64,000 nucleotides of DNA, from contig JAPDOI010000900.1 of assembly GCA_029168955.1 (NCBI GenBank), forward strand, positions 55,001 through 119,000, written 5' to 3'. The stretch's first letter is position 1; every line of letters begins with the position of its first letter. Positions 9,951 to 22,655 of the stretch are shown here, one piece after another. The stretch comes from Aplectana chamaeleonis (taxonomy: Eukaryota; Nematoda; Chromadorea; Rhabditida; Cosmocercidae). The position numbers and the translations under genes were made by a program. The notes under the pieces are model-generated. The model worked only from the letters and a program-made list of their open reading frames with translations, had not been told where the DNA came from and did no database searches.

Positions 9951-12779
9951 GCGCTATCCAGACTTCTGAGCTCCTTCCATGCACCGTTTGCTGCTTTGCA
10001 GGGAACCCGCCTCAGTGATCATCAGCGTCAAAGAGTACGCCATCCACTGCAGTAACGCTGACGATGGGAGAGTGGGAGGCTGTACAATAGCTGTAAGGGA
10101 GGATTTCAATGGTACGGTCAAGGAGTTTGGCTCAACGTCCTGCCGGAATGCATTCGTACGACTGCGGGATCACCGATAATTCAATCTGTGGACAGTGAAT
10201 GCTCATGCGCCCACTGAAACCGCCGAGGACAATTCAAGGATGCATTTTATGAGGAACTCGATACGTTGCTGGCCAGGATACGTTGCCAACATGCTGTTAT
10301 CGGGGGGATTGACACAAATGCTAAGATGGGACTTGATCAGGAATCGGAGGTACTCGGTAAATGGTTCTAACCAGTAGAGCAAACATCGGACAATGGCAAC
10401 CGCCTTGTCGACTTTTGTGAACGCAGTAGTCTGATTATTGCATCGACATTCAAGAGGAATCATCGCCGCCATCAGCTTACGTGGCAGGGACCAACCCAGC
10501 TATCTCCAGAAGAGCAGCGGAATTGGAAGATGACAACTTTGAAACTACAGCTCGACTATATTTTGACGAGGAATATTCCAGAATCAGACATTAGAAGATC
10601 TAGAGCTGTGTGGGATGTCGGATTCGATTCGGATCACCGTCCTGTTCTGTTGAACTTCACTGCGAGGATTCATGAGAGGAAGCGAGGGGCTCAACCTCTC
10701 CAGAGGATTGACATGAAAAGTCTCAGAGATGAAGAATGCAGAAGGAATTTTCGAGAACGCGTTTCTATTCACATCGGAGTACGAACGAAGAAGAAACTTT
10801 GCGACACGGATTCTTTTGTCAAGTGCATCTAGCACGCTTCGAAAGAGGCACTATCGGTTGTGCAGCCTAAAAAGAAGTTCGCCTACGTCTCAGAGCAAAC
10901 GACGTCTACTTACAACAGGGTATGTGCTCTCCGAACTGCGAGAGAGAAAGAGAGAAGCGTCTGTGGAGGAAGTTGCCTCGGCAGCTTCAAAAAAACCGCG
11001 AACGAGAGTGGACGAGTAGAGCTAAGGAGTTCGAGAAGGCTTGGGAGGTGAAGAATCCGAGGAAAGCCCACACGTTGCTGCGACAGTATAGTAGGAAGAT
11101 GAAGAGATGTTCTCCTGTCTTGAACACTACCGATGGAGTTGCAGTTGGTGATAAGACGCTGCCAATATGGAAGGAGTACTTCAGTTCATTACTGAATCGT
11201 CCAGCGCCATCAGTACCTGAGCTCCCGCATGTTCAGAGAGCATATTACGATGTCAGTGAGGAACCGCCGACTGAGTCTGAAGTTTTGGTAACACCATCCG
11301 TGTCATATGGATGAGCGAAAGGATACCCGATTCGTGGAGACATGCGATCATCGTACCTCTTCACAAGAAGCTATCCGTCACGTTCTCGAGCGACTTATGA
11401 AACATCGTGAAAGAACGACCAGAGATGAGCAAGCCCGTTTTCGACCTGGAAGATCGACCATCCACCAAGTGTGCGTCGTGAGAAGAGTAATTGAATCGTG
11501 GCAGCGGTATTCGAAGCCATTACAGCTTGCTTTTTTGAACTTTGAAGCCGCGTTCGACTCTCCTTGTCGTGATCGGCTGCTTAACGCTCTGCGAGCAGAT
11601 GGAGTCCCGGAAAAGTATATTCGGTTAATCGAGGACACGAACAGAGGAACAACTGCAGCACATCGTACACCTGTCGGATTTACGTCAGCTTTCGAGGTGA
11701 AAACAGGAGTAAGGCAAGGAGTCGTAGCAGGACCTTTTCTTTTCAACTTCGCCGTTGATGACATCATGCGCAGAGTTGCAGGACAGTTTCCTGCGGATGT
11801 GATCCTAACATCATCACCACGCTAGCTTGTCGACCTGGAGTACGCCGACGACATTGTGTTATACGCTGAAAACAACGCAAAACTGCGAAGGATTGTGAAC
11901 CTCGTTTCGAAGTATGCCGCAGCCTATAGACTTCGTCTTTGTCCCGACAAATGCAAGCAGATGTGGGTCTCTCAGAGGCCTTCAACGGGAGTTTGCGTGG
12001 ACGGACAAGGTATCGAACTGGTGGATGATTTCTGTTATTTAGGCTGTTTGCTGAAGAACGATGGTAGTTATGCAGCGGATATTCGAAAACGATGTGCGAA
12101 AGCTACGTCTGCATTCAATTCTCTTACCAAGTGTTTGTGGTCTACTCCCATCGCGAAGGAAGTCAAATTGAGCGTCTACCTATCCGCTATTCGCACTATC
12201 ATGATGTACGGATCGGAGACGTGGGCAGCACCGAAGACGCAGATGGAAAGGTTGGATTGCACGGAGAGGAAGCTTTTTAAGCGTTTGTTTGGATATTTCT
12301 GGCCGTGTGTAGGCCATAACAAAGATCTTTACAAGGAAATGGACGCAGTACATCAACGCTTGACACGAAGGAGGTGCCAGCATTTCTTAACGCCATCTCA
12401 AGCAGCGATGGAAAGTCGACTTCGACTGCTCGGGCATATACTAAGAAGAACGCCGGATCGTCTCGTACAACACGCCTCAAGAATGCTTCCAAATCCTGTC
12501 TGGAATGGGCCACCTGGGCGTAGGCGAATGTTCTGGACGGATGTGGTTAAAGAGGATTTGAAGTTCAGGCGCGATGTTTCGTTTCGCAGGAAATGGAATA
12601 GTGACAGCTGGATGGAATGTGTTCAGATTGTGGCTGAAGACCGTGAAAAATGGACACGGCTGACTACTAGGATGGCACACCTCGGTGAAGATGCGGGGGC
12701 CAACGGCGAAAGGGGCGAAAGCCAACCGATTACGTCAAGTAAGTCAAGACTACAAAATCTACTAAGCGCTGTGGGATAA
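9950..12779 (+). pseudogene. RTE-type non-LTR retrotransposon ORF (endonuclease-RT), decayed
   Basis: Successive frames carry an AP-endonuclease C-terminal half (NAHAPTETAEDN, DFCERSSLIIASTF, LDYILTRNIPESD, DSDHRPVLL with the catalytic SDH-type triplet), a linker, and an RT domain: motif A LNFEAAFDSP, motif B GVRQGVVAGPFLFNFAVDDI, motif C LEYADDIVLYAE near 11835-11870, then a long C-terminal domain ending at TAG/TAA near 12779. The endonuclease N terminus is missing, at least three frameshifts lie between 10180 and 11310, sequence before motif A is deleted near 11310, and an in-frame TAG sits at 11823-11825 just before YADD. The 11829-12779 part is open. Style matches RTE-like elements common in strongylid nematodes. 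Confidence 0.85.
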
Positions 12780-12870
12780 GAGCCTATAGTGAACCTTAAC
12801 TGCAAGGCGAACCCAGTATATGCCTTTAGGTGTTAGTGCCTTACGGATAAAGGGTTATGATTTACTAATG

Positions 12871-13108
12871 TGTACCGTGTATCGGTGTTGGTGTTCTTAT
12901 AGCGCTGCTATACTCAGAAAAATGAAAACATATTACACGTAATATAAAAGACCTGAATTAATATACATGTAATATAAATTAGCCAATGGTGTACCGTGTA
13001 TCGGTGTTGGTGTTCTTATAGCGCTGCTATACTCAGAAAAATGAAAACATATTACACGTAATATAAAAGACCTGAATTAATATACATGTAATATAAATTA
13101 GCCAATGT
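12871..13108. repeat. 119-bp tandem duplication
   Basis: A 119-bp unit starting TGTACCGTGTATCGG at 12871 is repeated almost exactly from 12990. The unit contains host sequence plus the left terminus of the adjacent TIR element (CTCAGAAAAATG), so the duplication copied flank and element end together after insertion. Confidence 0.85.
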
Positions 13109-13976
13109 ATATTACTTGCAAATTATCTCGATTGATGTTTGTTACATGTAATATATCGGTCCCTCGCTCGCAGGCAAAACTTCGCACGTAATATGTTTTC
13201 GATGGTGAAAACATAATACTTGTAACATAAGAGACGATTACAATATACTTGTAATACATCTGCGTCAATGTAAGTGAATTATCTCTACTCAAGTAAATTA
13301 CATGTAGTATAAGTGTAACATAATTCAAATATATCCAGCAACTGAGGGCCCATGTTGAACACCTTCTGCATACCTGCACACATACGGGCCGCCTCATACC
13401 TTAGCGCTGAGCGCAGGCCCATTGTATTGACATTCGACAGGGTGGTCACTCGCCCTGACCGAGTCTTTGATCTCTCGCTCCTCATGTTTCGTTTTGATCG
13501 TGGGGTGGATTAGAAGGAGCGACATGCAATATTCTAAAGCAAGCTCAATTAAGCCCACTGCTTCTTGTATAAGCTGTGGGATCCAAGCTTGCTGCTCCAG
13601 TCATGAAGCAGCGAGCTTTAAGCTCCTGGGATGTCCAAGAAAGCTCAAAGCTTGCTGATTCGTACCTGAAGCAGTAGCCTGGAACTGGCAACTCCAACCC
13701 TTAAATCATCAAGCTTCAACACGCAGATCTAATTAGGTTACACGAAATATAAGTGTATGTTACATGTAATATAAATGTAGGTTACATGCGATATAAAGGT
13801 AATATACCTGAATGTCCCAAGTATCTCACACTTTATATTACATTTAATACACGAAATATAAGTGTATGTTACATGTAATATAAATGTAGGTTACATGCGA
13901 TTTAAAGGTAATATACCTGAATGTCCCAAGTATCTCACACTTTATATTACATTTAACATGATTTCATTTTTCTGAG
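12913..13976. mobile_element. TIR element (CTCAGAAAAATG family), copy 1
   Basis: The left end TATACTCAGAAAAATGAAA (13029-, and duplicated at 12910-) is the exact reverse complement of the right end at 13962-13980. Subterminal regions are packed with TTACATGTAATATAA-like palindromes. Flanking TATA on both sides could be a TA/TATA duplication. The middle carries a gene-like minus-strand segment (13330-13485). No transposase ORF. Confidence 0.65.
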
Positions 13977-14140
13977 TATAGGTGTCAATATGGTTGGCTT
14001 GTGTTATTGTACTATTACGCTGGTATCACGCGGGACTATCCCCCATGGGGCCCCCCATACCTGTTAGTCGGGTTAGTGGCTTGCTAGTGCGGCTGTCCCA
14101 GGTCAGTGGACCAGGTGATCCCCAGTGAACGAAAGGACTC

Positions 14141-14973
14141 CTCAGAAAAATCAAAACATGTTACATGTAATATAAAAGGCCTGAATTAATATACATGTAA
14201 TATAAATTGGCCAATGTATATTACTTGCAAATTATCTCGACCAATGTATGTTACATGTATTATATCGGCCCCTGGTTCGCAGGCCAAATGTCGCACGCAA
14301 TATGCTTTCGATGGTGAAAACATGATACCTGTAACATAAGAGACGATTACAATATACTTGTAATACATCTCCGTCAATGTAAGATTTATGTGAATTATCT
14401 CTACTCAAGTAAATTACATGTAGTATAAGTGTAACATAAAATATCTCCAGCAACTGAGGGCCCATGCTGAACACCTTCTGCAAACCAGCACATCATACGG
14501 GCCGCCTCATGCCTTAGCGATGAGCGCAGGCTCAATGTATTGACATTCGACAGGGTGGTCCCTCGCCCTGGCCGAGTCATTGAACTCTCCCTCCCAATGG
14601 TTCGTTCTAATCGTGAGGAGGATTAAAGGGAGCGACATGCAATATTTTTGAAGCAAGTTTGAGCCCACTGCTTCTTGTATGAAGCTGTGGGATCCTTCTT
14701 CAAGCTTCATGAAGCAGCAAGCTTAAACCTCGTGGAAAGTCCAAAAGAGCTTAAAGCTTTCTGATTCGTACCTGAAGCAGTAGCCTGGAACTTGCAGCTC
14801 CAACCCTTAAAACATCGAGCTTCAACTTGCAGCTCTAATTAAGTTACATGAAATATAAGTGTATGTTACATGTAATATAAGTGTAGGTTACATGCGATAT
14901 AAAGGTAATATACTTGAATGTTTCAAGAATCTTACACTTTATATTACATGTAACATGTTTTCATTTTTCTGAG
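14141..14973. mobile_element. TIR element (CTCAGAAAAATG family), copy 2
   Basis: CTCAGAAAAATCAAAACATG at the left is matched by the reverse complement of CATGTTTTCATTTTTCTGAG at the right. The interior aligns along its length with copy 1 (same TATCGGxCCCT, GAAAACAT, GGGCCCAT and GGGCCGCCTCAT landmarks) with small indels. No clear target duplication. Non-autonomous. Confidence 0.65.
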
Positions 14974-15460
14974 TCCGCCTGCCTGAGGGGAGCAGATTGC
15001 GAGATAATCTTGCGGTAATGGGGCGAGCTGACGGATGCATAGTAGCCATCGATGCGTCGCGATAGTGGGCCGGGGAGCCAGGGATCTAGTGAGATCCTTC
15101 TAGGTGTAGGCCACACCCTGTGCGATGCCTTAGCATTGCACAGAGGTGACCATAAATCCCATCGCGCTCGCGACAGTGATGCTTATCTCCCCATGGTACC
15201 CACAGCGGCGTACTGGCTCCGAGGTCAGCCCCGGCAAGCAGTCAGCTAATGGAACAGCAGGGTAGGGTTGGTGCCGAGCACATGAACTCTCCAGCTGCTT
15301 CAAATAGGAAGCTATAGTTAGTTTTTTCGTTTGGCTTTGTCTAATTTCCGGTCTATTAGAAGGCCCGAACGGGAAACCCAACATACATCATGGGTGCACA
15401 CCCACGCCGGCGTACTTGTAGACGTGTATTGTGACGCACAGAATGATCGAATCATTACAA
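14974..15460. other. no recognised gene
   Basis: Unique-looking sequence with short open frames on both strands and no domain, splice or repeat signal that I can support. Confidence 0.35.
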
Positions 15461-15464
15461 AATC

Positions 15465-15740
15465 AGTTGCGTCCCGCATCACAATTAGGTCCCGCACACT
15501 TTCCTCGGCGCACTCCCAGGTTTGTTCTCGACGCTAACCCCGGCACTTGTGGCACACCCAGTGGGGTCCCGCGCACTTTTCGCGGGGCTTGACGCACTCC
15601 TAGTTGGGTCCCACACATTTTCTTCGGCTCTCGGCGCCCTCTCCTTTGAGTCCCGCACTCGTTTTTAGGGCCTCGGCGCACTCCCAGTTTAGTCCAGCAC
15701 ACTTTTCCTGGCGAACTCACAGCGGGCCTTCCACCGCACA
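15465..15740. repeat. degenerate GC-rich tandem repeat
   Basis: Repeated words GTCCCGCACACTTT and GGCGCACTCCCAG recur at irregular spacing. The minus-strand frame 15463-15741 reads as a repetitive Gly/Arg/Pro peptide, which reflects the repeat and not a gene. The wording resembles the 42-bp array at 60473-61027 (GTCCTGCACAC). Confidence 0.45.
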
Positions 15741-16656
15741 TACCCTCTATAAAACGTCGGAATTCACATCATTCGAGGCGCGAGCAGCGCACGCGACGCC
15801 TGGGCCTCCGTCCGCCCTCCGCTTTCTCATTGTCTCCAACCACCGCTCCGCACCAGCACGCGTAGAAGCCATGTGAATTTCGCCGTTTCATAGCCTGTGA
15901 ACCCCCCCCCTCAGCAAGTTTTCATAGCGGAAACTATCGTGATATCAGTATACGCCATCACATAGACTCTGGTTCATTTCAAGTGAACTCCTGTTTTCGG
16001 ATATGACAGCGCGGAACGGTGGCTTTTTCATCGGAACCTCCTAATCGCTAGTTATATTTCACCGAGGCCCACCGCTACGCCGCTGATGATAATCGAAATC
16101 AACAGGTCACTAGGCGTCTGCCAGAGTCTAACAACAACAGATAGAATTGCTTCATTGTGAAAAAAAAACCGACTGGATTTCCGTTCATTCTCACAAACAC
16201 ATACTGATTGACTGACTGGCACACAGAGTAAGGCGAATATAGATAGCAGGATTGTTGCTCTACCCATCCACCACAACTGTCACAAGAACGTTTTTCAGGA
16301 CGTCTCCTACCCCGGAAAAGACACCTTTGACAATGCATCGTATGTCAACCGAAATCATACGCACTCTTAGTGGAAACCTCCTCCAAGGTAACTATACGAC
16401 GCATTTTTCAGGGGGGATCTAAATGACAGCAGTGTCGCCGGTTCAATCACCCAAATTTGCAGTAAGCTAACCCAACCCAGCATATGGAGGTTCTGCCTAC
16501 CCGGTGGAGGCCCCAGTAAAGGCAAGGCGTCCCAGCATCGCCGCGTGTAGGTGTGCCGGACGCGCCGAGCTTCAGTGTGCCGATCGAGTTGCGTGTCGGT
16601 ACGTCGGCCGACCCGCGTGCCGGTCTGCCGAACGCGCTGCGTGTCCATGTAATGAC

Positions 16657-16802
16657 CGTCCCGGATTAGAGACTCGGCTAGCTGTGTGGGCAGTGTCGAA
16701 CTCAAATGATCGAGTTCCCCAATATGAATTAGTACATCACTAAAAACGTGATTGCTCACATCTTCTACGTTTTCAATGAAAGGATAGTAAGATGACGGCG
16801 TT
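16657..16802 (-). CDS. candidate internal exon, unknown gene
   Basis: Minus-strand open stretch of 146 bp between an acceptor ending AATTTGGCAG and a weak donor GTCATT. It reads TPSSYYPFIENVEDVSN and then FSDVLIHIGELDHLSS. The composition is protein-like. No second exon could be joined convincingly; the frame continues into an Arg/Thr repeat. May be coincidental. Confidence 0.22.
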
Positions 16803-17105
16803 CTGCCAAATTTCATCATTATTTAACATTCAGATGGTTTTCGGTTGCGTGCAACGGTACGTAAATTTTGGGTCCCAGGTTGACACTGCCACTCGAGCGG
16901 AATAATCATCAGGCTTTTTCACCTTCCAAAGCACAAACTTTGGACATTACTGGCCGATGCCGCGCACGTTGTCAACAACCTCTATAGATGAGGAGTTTCG
17001 TCACCGCCAAGCTGCCGAGATGTCGCATGTTCACGCCGTGGCAGTGTGGAGGAAAGAATATAACCTCTATGCAAACCGACGTCACCCCCTCCACGAAGAG
17101 GGTTT

Positions 17106-17740
17106 TTGTCATGGGAGAGGTGCTGGCCGGCCGCGTCTCACCTTCGAATTGTGCTGCTAAAGGCCGGCGTGAAGAGGAGTCCTGGACCCGCTCAGAAGTA
17201 CCTGTGCGCCACATGCGGCAAGAATGTTACCTGGAGAGATACCAGCGTCCAGTGCTTCGGATGCCAAATGTGGGTGCATCTCTCCTGTTCGGGTCTCAGC
17301 TCTGTTAGGCATCATAACTCTGCTTTTCGCTGTGTTTTATGCTCTTCACCTACCAACTCTGATTCCTCTTCCTCAAATCGCCCCCTTTCCATTGTACCTA
17401 TCAATCTCAACGGCCTTCGTGCCAAACTTTCTGAGCTCTATCTCTTCGCACGTACTTACCATCCAGACGCGATCATGGTTCAAGAAACCAAACTCTCTCC
17501 ATTACCTACCCGTCCTCATCCTAATATCCCGGGCTACACTGCCTTCCATGCTCCAAGGTCAGCTCTTGGCGGAGGAGTTTCAACCTTTAATTTATCTTCT
17601 CTCCCCTCCCACCTCATACCAAACACCCCACGGATGGTACTCTCGAGTAACTTTCAATCCATCTCCCCCTTAAAACTCCCCTTTCTCTCTTCAACATCTA
17701 TATTCCCCCTACCACCTCACGCCCCTCCTACCATCCCATT
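17106..17740 (+). pseudogene. retroelement N-terminal part: PHD finger and AP-endonuclease start
   Basis: The frame has a PHD-type zinc finger with Cys pairs (CATCGKNV, CFGCQMWVH, CVLCSS) in C4HC3 spacing, about residues 32-75. A Ser-rich linker follows, then the AP-endonuclease beginning PINLNGLRAKLSEL and AIMVQETKLSPL (the catalytic Glu is in QETK), with GGGVSTFNL later. The domain breaks off at 17740 where the hAT-like element starts; the continuing frame to 17945 is translation of that element. PHD fingers occur in several CR1-like and related non-LTR proteins. Confidence 0.8.
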
Positions 17741-19925
17741 CAGGCATGTGCGAAAAACTTCGAAACCGAAAAAACCGAAAAACGAAAAATTTTCGGTTTT
17801 GAATTCGAAAAATTCCGAAAAAAAAACGAAAAATTTTTTGTCTTTTGAAACATTTTATTTTCGTAATTGCATATTTTGGACTGGAAAAACAAGGCAACGT
17901 AATCGAAGTGCTTTGAATAATGACAGAATTATGTTTTCTTGGTGACACAAAAGCATACCCAATCAGCGTATCAATGTAAAGAATTTTACCCTTGTTGCAG
18001 CGTCGAATCCTGGCAAAATTTTAGCGCTGAACACCTTCTTAAATTCTTGTGGTGAACTTCTTGTTTTAAAACTGCGGTGGTTCTCTGAACGATCACATCC
18101 ACGTTTTTTCACGTTTTTGATCTAAACTGTGGGCTCGAAGGTCGTCCCCAATTTCATGAAAAAATACCGAATTCGCAGAAGTTGAAAGTCGTGGGCAAGT
18201 CATAGATCAAAACGGAACAAACGTTGTACAGAGACGAACATCAATAGTTATTGATGGATAGCACACTCTTGCGTGAATTTTTTGTGCTGTCATGTTGAAT
18301 TTCAGTGTGAGCGATTGCGTCGTGGTCAACACTGACCAGTAGCTTAGTCTCTCGGCGCTATTGGACGGTAATGGCCGCGACGCAACCACATGCATTGAGT
18401 CGCGGTGTCTACATAGGGGTTACGTTCAATCAGTTTCGCTTGATGGATCTGTACTTGATGCCATTCGCCTAGAAAGTTTTTATTTGCACTTTTTTTGGTA
18501 TAGATCGATAGAGGGAGCAGGAAAATTTAGGTTGACTTCCGCTTGAAAATTATGGGCCTCCAAAGAGCGATTCTCCACGTCTTTTCCATGAACACCTTGA
18601 ACGAAAACGAATTTTCCTGAACTTAAAGCAGTGTTCACAATAGATTGCACTTTTGATATCTCTTTCGTTTACCGAAATTCTGGTGCCCTATACAGCAAGG
18701 CATGCTTGAAGAAAACGCGGAAACCGTGTTTTGTTGCTAAAAGAGGGCCACACTTTATTAAGTTGACTTTTGAGCGTTTGAGCGTGGAGGAATCAGCCGC
18801 TACGAAGGATGCTAAAGCTTATCTTGCTCGGATGAGTCCGGGCGGAGTAAAGAGCGGAGCGCTCAGTCATAGCAAAATATAACAAATACTAGGAGAGAAA
18901 GGTTCAAGCTTAAATTCCGTCAGCCGCGCACCTCTTTGTGGCGCGGCTTCTTCACCTTCAGAGCCGGCATGGAATACTTGAAGATGAGTCATACTGTTCA
19001 GATACCGATCAACTTGTTAAATTCAAAACACTTGTCAAAAATTACCTACATTGTCGAGCAAGGATCTATTAATTGTTTTACGTTTTCCTTTCGAAACTTG
19101 TCATTTTTTAAATTCCTTGATGTTTTCGATGTTTTTTTTGCCTTTTCTATGTTTCTACACTTCTGCAAGGGCGCGTAATAAAGTTAAAGTCAAAGTTATA
19201 ACAGTGATAATCAAGCGGTTTAGCTCGCTCATCAGTATTTCCTTGACTTGAGTACTTCATGTTATCACAACCTCGAGGTTCTAGGGGCGGAAAGGCGACA
19301 TGAGGAGTTTCGGTGACCTCAGAACGCCTGTTTGCATCCATTATTTAGCCATTCCTAGCTCTTTTTAAACCATTTTCTCGTCACTGAGAGCATAGAATTC
19401 TTCTCGCCTATCATTTCACTGCGGAAAGTCATCGAGAATGATTATCGTGAACGCTGCCTTCGAATTACCGATGCAGGTTATCGTTATTATATTGGTGGTT
19501 TCCGCCTGTCGAAATGTGTATTTTTGGTTTTTCGGAGAATTATTCCTGAAAGTTATGGCCATGCTCAAAAGATGCGCCGAGTCGTTTTAGTCTGCTGAAA
19601 AACAGGAAATTCAAAAAATTTCGGCTCCATCAATGTAATTTTTAATCGAAAGTGATGTAGTAGAAGGAACCGTCGTGCAAGGTGCAGATCATACGTTTGC
19701 TTCTGCTTGATTCTGGAATAAAGTCAGAGACGTGTGCAAACTTGCTGGAGACATCTGTAAGCAGCGAAGGATCGACTGCAAGTCGCATCAGAACCGCAAA
19801 TTTCAGACCGAAAAAAACCGAAAAAAATTAAAACTTTTTCGTTTTTTTCGATATTGATTTTTTTCGCCAAAAAGGGCGAAAAACGAAAAACCGAAAAATC
19901 GAAAAACGAAAAACGCACACCCCTG
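17741..19925. mobile_element. hAT-like non-autonomous element, 2185 bp, exact 8-bp TSD
   Basis: Termini CAGGCATGTGCGAAAAAC and, inward from the right, CAGGGGTGTGCGTTTTTCG. ATCCCATT is duplicated at 17733-17740 and 19926-19933, and the retroelement ORF resumes exactly after it. CAGGGGTG-type ends with 8-bp duplications are the hAT signature. Both ends have reiterated CGAAAAACCGAAAAA words (17756-17840 and 19806-19915). No transposase; the interior has short unassigned ORFs. Confidence 0.85.
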
Positions 19926-19933
19926 ATCCCATT

Positions 19934-22619
19934 CCTCTTCTCAAACAACTTAACGATTATTCCCTCTCATCATCAGTTGTTTTTGCGGGCGACTTTACGC
20001 CCACACCTTCTGCTTGTCCCTTGGTTCTGATGCTAGAGGAAGAGAAGTCGAAGAATGGGCTGAGGAGTGCGACCTGGTCATCATGAACGATGATCAGCCC
20101 ACCCGTCTCCCTGCCAACGGCCGACCTTCTAGCCCAGACATAACTCTAGTCTCTCCCAACCTTTCCAACGCTTGCTCATGGTTTACCTCAACAGCATTGT
20201 CTAGTGATCATGTTCCCGTCTTTGTGCACATCGATCTCTCAAATTCTCTTGCTCCTTATTCTGATGTTCGTCAACGTTCTTATCTCAATTCAGGCCAAGC
20301 AGACTGGTGCCTGTGCAGTGAGGTTGCGCTACGCCTAGCGGCTAATTACCCGTGGAATGGCAATGTGCACCAGAATGAGCATCACTTATCTGATGCAATT
20401 CGCAGGGCCATGAAGGCGGCTAACCCTGTTGGCCGCGTTAAGACGTTCTATAAAAACGTCACGAGAAAAATTCTTCAGAAAATTAGGACTAGAGATGCCA
20501 GAAGAGCAGTTGACCATCTAGATCCTGTCGTCGCTCAGCTGGATGGTGAGATCAGAAAAGATCTCGACCAGCACAAGAAAGAACAAAGGGAAAAGTTCAC
20601 AGAACAGCTGAATTTCAAGACGGACAGTGGAGCTACTTGGAAGGTGCTTCGGAAATTATCGGGAAAGAGCTCGGCAGCCACCGTCTCCACTATTGAATTT
20701 GGAAATAACGTTTTCAAGTCAGGAAAGGAAGCCCCCTACTCTCTCGGTAGAAGTTTTTTTGTCACGAGAACAAGGCGAGGTCCGCAGAATAGAAAGACAG
20801 TAAGAGAGCTGTGCCGCCTCCCGCTCATGAGCACGGCCGAAGCATTCACTGTGGCGCAAGTAGAGAAGATTATAAAGGACATGCGGAACTCCAAAACTGG
20901 CGGTCCGAACGGCATTTGTCCTGCTGTACTGAAGAAACTCCCGACTGAGATCCTTCCGCTCATCGTTGATATGATGAACACTTCGTTCAGCTCCAGCACT
21001 ATTCCGCAAAACTGAAAGACAGCCAACGTCATCCCATTGCCGAGCCTGGCAAACCTCAGTCATCAGTAAAGGGATATCGTCCCATTAGCTTGATGTCACC
21101 TTTCGCCCTTTCGCTAAGGTAACCGAAAAGCTTATTGTCAAGGATCTAGCGGAGCAGAACGAGAAGCAGTTGTTTCAACATGGGTTCAGGAGGCTACATT
21201 CCAAAACTACGGCTTTGCTAGAAATTACCAGCTATGCTATCGACGGGTTCAACTTTAACAAGCCATTGAGAACTGTAGCTGTTGCGTTGGATCTCACCAA
21301 GGCCTTTCATACGGTTAACCTTGGAGTCCTGTCAGGCAACATACTGGAGTCGTCCATACCATCTTGGCAGAAGCGCTGGATATCGACCTTTAATGAAAGT
21401 CGGCGGGCAAGAGTCATGTTTCAGAAGCATGTCTCCAACAGTATTCCCATGGCAGCTGGAGTCCCTCAGGGCGGGGTTCTATCGCCAGCCCTCTTCAGTC
21501 TGTACCTCGAAGATATGCCTGAGCCTCGACAGGACATCAAGGTCTTCGAGTATGCTGATGACATAACAATCATGTGCCGAGATCGGGACTTGCAGGTGGC
21601 CGCCAATAAGATCAACGAGTACCTGATCACACTGAAGAGCTTTTTCGACCGCAAGATGCTAAGAATCTCTGCAGCCAAGTCGTCAGTGTCCGTTCTCATG
21701 ACGGACCCATCCGAGCACAGCGCTCATCCGGATGTCGTGTGGGATGGAGACCGATTGCCTGCTGCTCGCTTTCCAAAGCTGCTCGTTCTTGTGCTCGATC
21801 CGTCACTCAAGTTTCATAAGAATACAGAGAAGAAGCAGGCAGTCGTTAAAGCTAAGCTCAACGTTATCAGAGCCCTGGGCGGCACCTCGTGAGGTAGCAT
21901 CAGGGAGACTATACTCACAACGTATACGGCGATCTTCAGCCCGCCCTGGAGTACGCCGCACCGGTATGGCAGCATCTCGTCTCAGAATCCTCCTGGACAA
22001 TGATGCAACGAGTACAAAATGCTGCTCTCCGTATCGCCACCGGATGTGCAAGGAGTTCCCCAATCGAGCACCTGCATGCAGAGACCCGGTTATTACCAGT
22101 GAAGGAGCACTGTCAACTCCAGGCCCAGCAATTCCGCTTTGACATTATAAAGCAACCAAATCACCCGTCGTTGAGAGTGCCAAACCGCGTTAGAGAGAGA
22201 AGTATAATAGAGCCATTTGCCGATGCTCCAAACAAAGTCAATTTGCAAAGATGGCACGACTCATAGCAAGAACGACTCCGTCTTTTGCGCGAGGAGCACA
22301 CCAAGTTCGTACGTTGTCATCTTGTGAAGGCGGCCATAAATCCTATACTAGGAGATATACCGCCCCCCGTCTGCACCTCAAAGTCTCAACTCGAAGAATT
22401 GCGAGATGCACGCTCGCATCATTACGCTGTGGTCACTCTACAATGCTAATGTCTTATGTCAGCAAGATTGACAGCAGCAAATCTGATGTGTGCCCGGACT
22501 GCGGTACCGTCGGCCATGATACCCCACATTTATTCAACTGTCCGGTGAGACCTACCACGTTGACACCAACGGACCTATGGACGAATTCACTACTGGTCGC
22601 CCAGTTCCTCCGCCTATGA
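19934..22619 (+). pseudogene. retroelement C-terminal part: endonuclease end, RT, zinc knuckle
   Basis: The frame resumes after the DNA element. 20014-21015 has the endonuclease end (LSSDHVPVFVHIDLS, with the catalytic SDH) and the linker (KIRTRDARRAVDHL). A TGA ends it at 21013-21015, and more stops lie before 21170. 21170-21892 has RT motif A ALDLTKAFHTVN, motif B AGVPQGGVLSPALFSLYLED and motif C FEYADDI. In motif A the usual AFD reads AFH. Frameshifts near 21892 and 22260 precede a C-terminal zinc knuckle (CPDCGTVGHDTPHLFNCP). Not translatable as one protein. Confidence 0.85.
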
Positions 22620-22655
22620 CAAAACCCTCTATGTGGCTGCAAAGAAGAAGAAGTC

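Larger units (their letters stand above)
16970..22655 (+). mobile_element. CR1/Jockey-like non-LTR retrotransposon, split by a hAT-like element
   Basis: Nearly full-length element in sense orientation. Order: 5' region (shared with 61461-61785, 30900-31060 and 33838-33960), PHD finger and AP-endonuclease to 17740, 2185-bp DNA element, endonuclease end, linker, RT and C-terminal zinc knuckle to 22619, then a 3' end GCTGCAAAGAAGAAGAAG. A short GAA-type 3' repeat in place of poly(A) fits CR1-like elements and recurs in the other copies here. Stops and frameshifts make it inactive. Confidence 0.85.

Noticed and set aside
16099..16338. Cys-rich minus ORF resembling a zinc finger (CQRCLF ... CDSCGGW)
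   Set aside because: Short, no flanking splice logic, and part of the sequence (TAGGAGACGTCCTGAAAAA) recurs at 4897-4915, so it is likely repeat-derived.
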